From positions 1 through 64,000 of the forward strand of contig NZ_JAHHUL010000009.1 in NCBI RefSeq assembly GCF_019008365.1: a DNA stretch of 64,000 bases. The letters are read 5' to 3'. The first letter of the stretch is position 1; each line of letters begins with the position of its first letter. The DNA comes from Phosphitispora fastidiosa (GTDB taxonomy: Bacteria; Bacillota; Thermincolia; Thermincolales; UBA2595). The notes under the pieces are model-generated. The model made no database searches and was not told the DNA's origin. It saw only the letters and a list, made by a program, of their open reading frames with translations. The position numbers were made by a program, and so were the translations under genes. This document shows, one piece after another, positions 60,658-64,000 of this stretch.

Positions 60658-60687
60658 AGACCGGGTTATCCCCGGTCTATTTTTTTA
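60658..60687 (+). terminator. terminator of the Panacea operon
   Basis: AGACCGGG-TTATC-CCCGGTCT followed by ATTTTTTT. Confidence 0.85.
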
Positions 60688-60702
60688 TATAACGAAAACC
60701 AA

Positions 60703-60723
60703 ACCACCCGCTGAGCGGGTGGT
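60703..60723 (+). repeat. left-end hairpin of the IS-like element
   Basis: Nine-base arms with a TGA loop. Resembles the left-end imperfect palindromes recognised by Y1 (HUH) transposases. Confidence 0.5.
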
Positions 60724-60989
60724 CATGATTTGGGCTCCGTGCACCTAATTCAAACCAACTATCTATTCAGGTTATACTTCAACCTCGAAAAGCAGCAACT
60801 TAACCCTGAAAAAGAGGAATTTTGATGGATTTATAAAATTATGTATATATTGGTCAAATTAACCAGACCTATCAATAAATAATAGACTTATTCTACCTTT
60901 AACAATCTATCTTCGATATGGACTAGCCTACGTATATGGGGTGACATTGAATATCTTAAAATGCTGCGTGATGAAGGGGGGCATTAGTA

Positions 60990-61349
60990 ATGAGCTTTGC
61001 CGAATTCATGGAGGAATATCGAAAAAATTTAACAGATGCATCTACTCTTGAGGAACTACTCCAAGAAGCGAAGCAGAACCACAGAGTACAAAAACTATTG
61101 CCGATCTACGTATTGAAAGATAAAGACACCTTTAATAGCATGTTGGAATTAGCAAATAGAGATTCCTTTGCCAGGAAACTTGTTGCACATGCTCGTATGA
61201 CCGTGAAGACTTTAGAAAGAAACAAAAATACGAAATCATTCGGAATGAAAAGGTTACTTGGACATTTGGCCAATGTAGCCAGGATGTCATTGCCAAGTGA
61301 CAATCTGCCAGCCCCGGGAGCTAATACGCTCTGCCCGGGGACGGGCTGA
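60990..61349 (+). CDS. hypothetical protein inside the IS-like element
   Basis: 119 residues, ATG 60990 behind aaggggggcatt, 3 bases after the stop of a short frame ending in EYLKMLRDEGGH. Helical, charged, starts MSFAEFMEEYRKN. The last 20 residues read through the omega-RNA-like region (NLPAPGANTLCPGTG), so the original C-terminus was probably replaced by the element end. No family recognised. Confidence 0.4.
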   Translation: MSFAEFMEEYRKNLTDASTLEELLQEAKQNHRVQKLLPIYVLKDKDTFNSMLELANRDSFARKLVAHARMTVKTLERNKNTKSFGMKRLLGHLANVARMSLPSDNLPAPGANTLCPGTG

Positions 61350-61440
61350 TGGCACAGCCCTAAGCTTGGGGTCATACTCCGATACCAGAAATGGACTTCG
61401 GTTTAATCACCCAAGAATCCCCTGCCTTTAGGCATGGGGA
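61296..61440 (+). ncRNA. omega-RNA-like right end of an IS605/TnpB element (candidate)
   Basis: CCCCGGG/CCCGGGG (61312-61318 with 61334-61340), then GGGCTGATGGCACAGCCC, then AAGCTTGGGGTCATACTCC and a terminal hairpin. This order resembles the guide-RNA scaffolds encoded at the 3' end of TnpB transposons. tnpB itself is absent here. Confidence 0.45.
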
Positions 61441-61443
61441 GTG

Positions 61444-62421
61444 TCAAGTGGGTTCAACATAGATGGGAGGAACTTTTGCCCATCCCTTCATTTTTCCATA
61501 CTTAATCATATCATCTTGTATTTCTAACTCAGCCTTATATAGGTCTAAAAAGATCTTGCGTAAAGCGTCATTTCTCAGAGTATCTATTACAGCCCTAATA
61601 TGAGCATCTATCGAATCATCTATGCCTTTGTAAACCACCTGATACATGAACCTATCCTCTAAGGTCTCAGGGTCTATAGGAACCTGTAGGGATGCAGGAG
61701 GTCTTTCCGGCATCTGGACTTCATACTTTAATGCTTCCTGTTCCATCATTTGGATCTGTTTTTTAAGAACATTTACCCCTTTGGTCAATAATAACTTAAA
61801 ATCTAAATCATGCGCAAAAACCAGGAAGAACGCAGTTAATTGGCTTTGAATATATCTGTCATTTATATTGTGCCAAATATGATACGCTTCACTTGTAGAA
61901 AGAGATTCTTTTACCCCTTGTTTTGAGGTCTTGTAAGCAGGTGCAACTTCTTCCCACCCTTTTATTTTGCCAAATTTATAAAGAGTTTCAAAATCATCAA
62001 CATGGGACAACAAAAACTTTTTAAACAGATTTCTAATGTTATCGTTAGTAAGGGTATTTCGCACTGAACTGTTTAGAGAATTCATTTCTGATACCATATC
62101 TGCGTACATCCTGTGGTAAATAAACTTGTCAGTAATCTCATCTACGCGAGTTGAAGTCTTTATATCACTGGCAGGTCTTGAAGGGACTTTTATCTTAAAC
62201 TTTTTTGCGGCTTTTTCAAGTTGTTCAGTCTGTGTTTGAAAGTCTTTTAACAATACTTCCAAGACTATTCCAAAATCTCTGTCATGCACAAAATTTATCA
62301 GCATTTGGACTGCTTCGATACTGTTATACCTTGCTCTTAGTAAGTTCCATAAATTAAATGCGGTCTGCACATCGATTTGCTCCAAATTGGAAGTAGATTT
62401 CTTGAAAATTGAAATATCCAT
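61444..62421 (-). CDS. DUF3231-type tandem protein (spore-coat/ferritin-like)
   Basis: 325 residues. Two related halves of about 160 residues: the first ends FGKIKGWEEVAPAY, the second YGKMKGWAKVPPIY; both contain AFxLWxxL/AYHIWHNI and HDRDF/HDLDF. Helical throughout, as in the DUF3231 family found in spore-forming Firmicutes. Ribosome site ggagtgaa. The TGA stop (61444-61446) is directly at the edge of the IS-like element; the C-terminus seems intact. Confidence 0.68.
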   Translation of the reverse strand: MDISIFKKSTSNLEQIDVQTAFNLWNLLRARYNSIEAVQMLINFVHDRDFGIVLEVLLKDFQTQTEQLEKAAKKFKIKVPSRPASDIKTSTRVDEITDKFIYHRMYADMVSEMNSLNSSVRNTLTNDNIRNLFKKFLLSHVDDFETLYKFGKIKGWEEVAPAYKTSKQGVKESLSTSEAYHIWHNINDRYIQSQLTAFFLVFAHDLDFKLLLTKGVNVLKKQIQMMEQEALKYEVQMPERPPASLQVPIDPETLEDRFMYQVVYKGIDDSIDAHIRAVIDTLRNDALRKIFLDLYKAELEIQDDMIKYGKMKGWAKVPPIYVEPT

Positions 62422-62528
62422 AATTTCACTCCTTATCTAAGCCCTTATATCTATAATCTCCCTCAATTGCTCTTTTATATTTGTGGTAAAGTATGGATGG
62501 ATTAAAACTATAAAAATATTTATTCGAC

Positions 62529-62623
62529 ATTTGTATTCCTTGCAAACTAGCCTTTTTACCTTTAATATATAATCAAAGGATGTGAATCAATGAAAAAGCC
62601 TGTTGATTTTGAAAAAACGGCGA
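62529..62623 (+). repeat. direct repeat unit A (leader plus first codons)
   Basis: From ATTTGTATTCCTTGC through the start of the next gene. Repeats at 63906-64000 with an offset of 1377 bp and few changes; continues beyond the window at the second place. Confidence 0.85.
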
Positions 62624-62808
62624 CAGAAAACAAGGCTAAGTGTCTTGCAGCTCTGTCTTATCTAGCCGGTTCACGTAAACCCCGACGCAAGCCGCGCAGT
62701 GCTGAAGAGAGCATTGGTATTACCATTGCCACTGCGGAAATAGTTCGGAATGCTTATGAAACAGGACGCCTAGTTAAGAAAACTCCAAAAGGATTTGTTC
62801 TTAAATGA
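62590..62808 (+). CDS. small basic protein, first gene of a nucleotidyltransferase module
   Basis: 72 residues behind aaaggatgtg. Begins MKKPVDFEKTATENK. Very basic middle (SRKPRRKPRSAEE), then a helix IGITIATAEIVRNAYETGRL and KKTPKGFVLK. Overlaps the next gene by 4 bp (ATGA). A paralog begins at 63967. Perhaps the antitoxin or an RNA-binding partner; unproven. Confidence 0.6.
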   Translation: MKKPVDFEKTATENKAKCLAALSYLAGSRKPRRKPRSAEESIGITIATAEIVRNAYETGRLVKKTPKGFVLK

Positions 62809-63383
62809 GTTTAAAAGAAGATATTTTAGCATGTTTGCAAATACAGGACAAAAATAAACGGCAGATTAGTATTGCGGGTATCATAACAAAATCCCTTGAA
62901 CCTTTGGGCATCATTCCGGTTGTTGTAGGCGGAGCCGCAGTTGAATTTTATACTTTAGGGCAGTATGCAACTATGGATATAGATTTTGTTGGGACTATTA
63001 ACAACGAAATGAAAGAAGTAATGGCAAGCTTGGGTTTTGAAAGGGAAGGTCGCTACTGGAGAATACCTGGCACAGACATTATGGTTGAATTTCCCTCAGA
63101 CAAGTTGGTTGGATCAATGGATAAAGTTCAGCCGGTCGAACACAATGGACAGCAAGCTTACTACATAGGAATAGACGATTTAATTCTTAACCGCGTCCAG
63201 GAAGCGAAACACTGGAATGATATGGGCTCAAAGGAATGGGCCAGAACGTTAATGGTGGCTCATTATGATGATATCGATTGGAGTTATTGTCATAAAAATG
63301 CCAGCAAATTTGGTTGTAGAGATAAGCTTGAAGAAATACAGAAAGAAGCAAAGAAAATAAAAAGGCAGATGGATGAAAAATAA
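62805..63383 (+). CDS. DUF6036-like nucleotidyltransferase-fold protein
   Basis: 192 residues. VVVGGAAVEFYTLGQYATMDIDF holds the GG motif and the DxD (D-I-D) of NTase-fold proteins (core GGAAVEFY, MDIDF). Then EFPSDKLVGSMDKV and a C-terminal helical part. Coupled with the small basic gene before it. This pairing resembles toxin-antitoxin or abortive-infection modules of the AbiEii/MNT kind. Confidence 0.68.
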   Translation: MSLKEDILACLQIQDKNKRQISIAGIITKSLEPLGIIPVVVGGAAVEFYTLGQYATMDIDFVGTINNEMKEVMASLGFEREGRYWRIPGTDIMVEFPSDKLVGSMDKVQPVEHNGQQAYYIGIDDLILNRVQEAKHWNDMGSKEWARTLMVAHYDDIDWSYCHKNASKFGCRDKLEEIQKEAKKIKRQMDEK

Positions 63384-63475
63384 TACTTGGTAACACTTAA
63401 CAGCACTACTTTAAACATAGAGAATCAAGAACTCGCGTTTGTTTTAGCAATACGCTATCCGAGGGGGCCAACTTG

Positions 63476-63784
63476 ATGCCTATTTATGATGAGACTATTC
63501 AAAATGTAAAAAGGCAAATAGTTAACAAATTCCATCCCGTAGACGTTATTCTTTTTGGTTCACATGCCAAGGGGTTGGTTAGAAAAAGCAGTGATATAGA
63601 TATTTGTGTAATAAAAGACACTCAAAATAAAAGGGAATTAATTCAGGATATTTTACTGGAGATTGACTCTGATATCGATTTAGATGTGATAGTGTATACC
63701 CCGGCGCAATGGGAAAAGTATAAAGATGATAAAACGATGTTTGCACATGTAATTAATAAGACGGGGGTGAGCATTGTTGGTTGA
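63476..63784 (+). CDS. MNT-type minimal nucleotidyltransferase
   Basis: 102 residues from ATG 63476 (gaggggg upstream; TTG 63473 possible). GSHAKGLVRKSSDIDICV is the GSxxxG-x(n)-DxD active site, and a third acid lies in DLDVIV. MNT proteins act as antitoxins that AMPylate HEPN ribonucleases. The expected HEPN gene overlaps its end but is cut short. Confidence 0.85.
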   Translation: MPIYDETIQNVKRQIVNKFHPVDVILFGSHAKGLVRKSSDIDICVIKDTQNKRELIQDILLEIDSDIDLDVIVYTPAQWEKYKDDKTMFAHVINKTGVSIVG

Positions 63785-63823
63785 TACAAAAAGGTATAAA
63801 GACTGGCGTGACCAATCCAGGTC
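63777..63823 (+). pseudogene. 5' remnant of a HEPN-domain gene
   Basis: From TTG 63777 the reading LVDTKRYKDWRDQS fits the usual N-terminus of HEPN partners. It then runs into the duplicated tRNA-Leu end. The frame stays open to 63923, but only the first 14 residues look genuine. Confidence 0.5.
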
Positions 63824-63863
63824 TCGGGCATCACTTGAAATAAAGCCTTTAGGGGCTTTTTTA
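63820..63863 (+). other. right attachment-like site: degraded tRNA-Leu 3' end plus terminator
   Basis: GGTCTCGGGCATCAC (63820-63834) and AAGCCTTTAGGGGCTTTTTT (63843-63862) copy the 3' end of tRNA-Leu(TAA) and its terminator at 59360-59403. The rest of the tRNA is absent. Confidence 0.6.
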
Positions 63864-63905
63864 TTTTGCGCCATGGATGCAGAAAAAATGAAATTGCATC
63901 CCGTT

Positions 63906-64000
63906 ATTTGTATTCCTTGCTAACAGGCCCTTTTAACAGTAATATATAATCAAAGGATGTGAATCAATGAAAACGCCTGTTGATTTTGAAAAAACGGCGA
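63906..64000 (+). repeat. direct repeat unit A, second copy
   Basis: Matches 62529-62623 closely. Runs to the window edge. Confidence 0.85.
63967..64000 (+). CDS. paralog of the 72-residue basic protein (partial)
   Basis: ATG 63967 behind aaaggatgtg starts MKTPVDFEKTA, differing from the gene at 62590 by one residue so far. Cut by the window end. Confidence 0.7.
   Translation, partial: MKTPVDFEKTA

Larger units (their letters stand above)
60690..61443 (+). mobile_element. stripped IS200/IS605-like element without tnpA/tnpB
   Basis: The left end has the hairpin ACCACCCGC-TGA-GCGGGTGGT (60703-60723). The right end has a conserved omega-RNA-like tract (61296-61440) and a subterminal hairpin CCCCTGCC-TTTA-GGCATGGGG. 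No transposase remains inside. The stretch 60740-60960 is AT-rich without a clear gene. The exact left border is uncertain; the right border touches the stop of the minus-strand DUF3231 gene. Confidence 0.5.

Overview
The window looks like chromosome from an anaerobic, probably spore-forming Gram-positive of the Clostridia (a Peptococcaceae-like acetogen or carbon-monoxide-using relative). The evidence is a complete carbonyl-branch Wood-Ljungdahl cluster, a cobalamin-riboswitch-controlled anaerobic (cbi) cobalamin operon, a B12-dependent class II ribonucleotide reductase, BlaI/M56 regulation, DnaD/DnaI-type primosome genes, a DUF3231 spore-coat-like protein and Firmicutes-style AGGAGG ribosome sites. 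No rRNA or taxonomic marker is present, so the genus is not determined.

Layout. 1-4.5 kb: a QueG-like Fe-S protein, a secreted metallopeptidase-like protein with copper-amine-oxidase-N repeats, a frameshifted nrdG remnant, a tRNA-Leu and a Gln/Tyr/Asp tRNA cluster on the minus strand, plus two small genes. 4.5-10 kb: a blaI / M56 peptidase / membrane protein locus with two matching BlaI-type operators, a phasin-like + UbiB-family kinase pair, and a degenerate alkaline-phosphatase-superfamily protein. 10.3-23.7 kb: cooC-acsA-acsB-acsC-acsD-acsE followed by hdrA-like, mvhD-like, metV, metF and a second hdrA-like gene. These make acetyl-CoA from CO2/CO and methyl-THF, and couple methylene-THF reduction to an electron-bifurcation-type module that lacks hdrB and hdrC here. 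23.7-30.7 kb: LysM, M50-like, HAD, amidase, PHP, HD-GYP, DnaD-like and DnaI-like genes, and the first copy of a palindromic repeat.

30.7-41.1 kb: promoter, cobalamin riboswitch, terminator, then cbiM-N-Q-O (cobalt import) and cbiD-E-T-L-F-G-H-J-X-C (corrin ring), tightly packed. The product supplies the corrinoid protein AcsCD and the NrdJ reductase at 57.3 kb. 41.2-50.4 kb: a Cof-type phosphatase, a chemoreceptor and a minus-strand Tad/Flp pilus operon. Three repeats of one family sit exactly behind stop codons inside that operon. 50.5-56.4 kb: membrane/hypothetical genes, a FliK-like/FlhB-like (YlqG/YlqH type) pair, stress-type PRC-barrel and glycine-rich proteins, and spermidine synthase. 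56.5-59.4 kb: tRNA Val-Asp-Phe-Gly, nrdJ, tRNA Cys-Leu.

59.4-64 kb is the accessory part: a small island that begins at the 3' end of tRNA-Leu(TAA). A degraded second copy of that tRNA end plus its terminator occurs at 63820-63863. Inside are a Panacea-domain (PanA-type) antitoxin with a partner toxin candidate, a stripped IS200/IS605-like element that keeps an omega-RNA-like right end without tnpB, a DUF3231 gene ending exactly at the element border, and stacked nucleotidyltransferase modules. One of these has a truncated HEPN partner, and the leader and first gene of another are repeated at the window edge.
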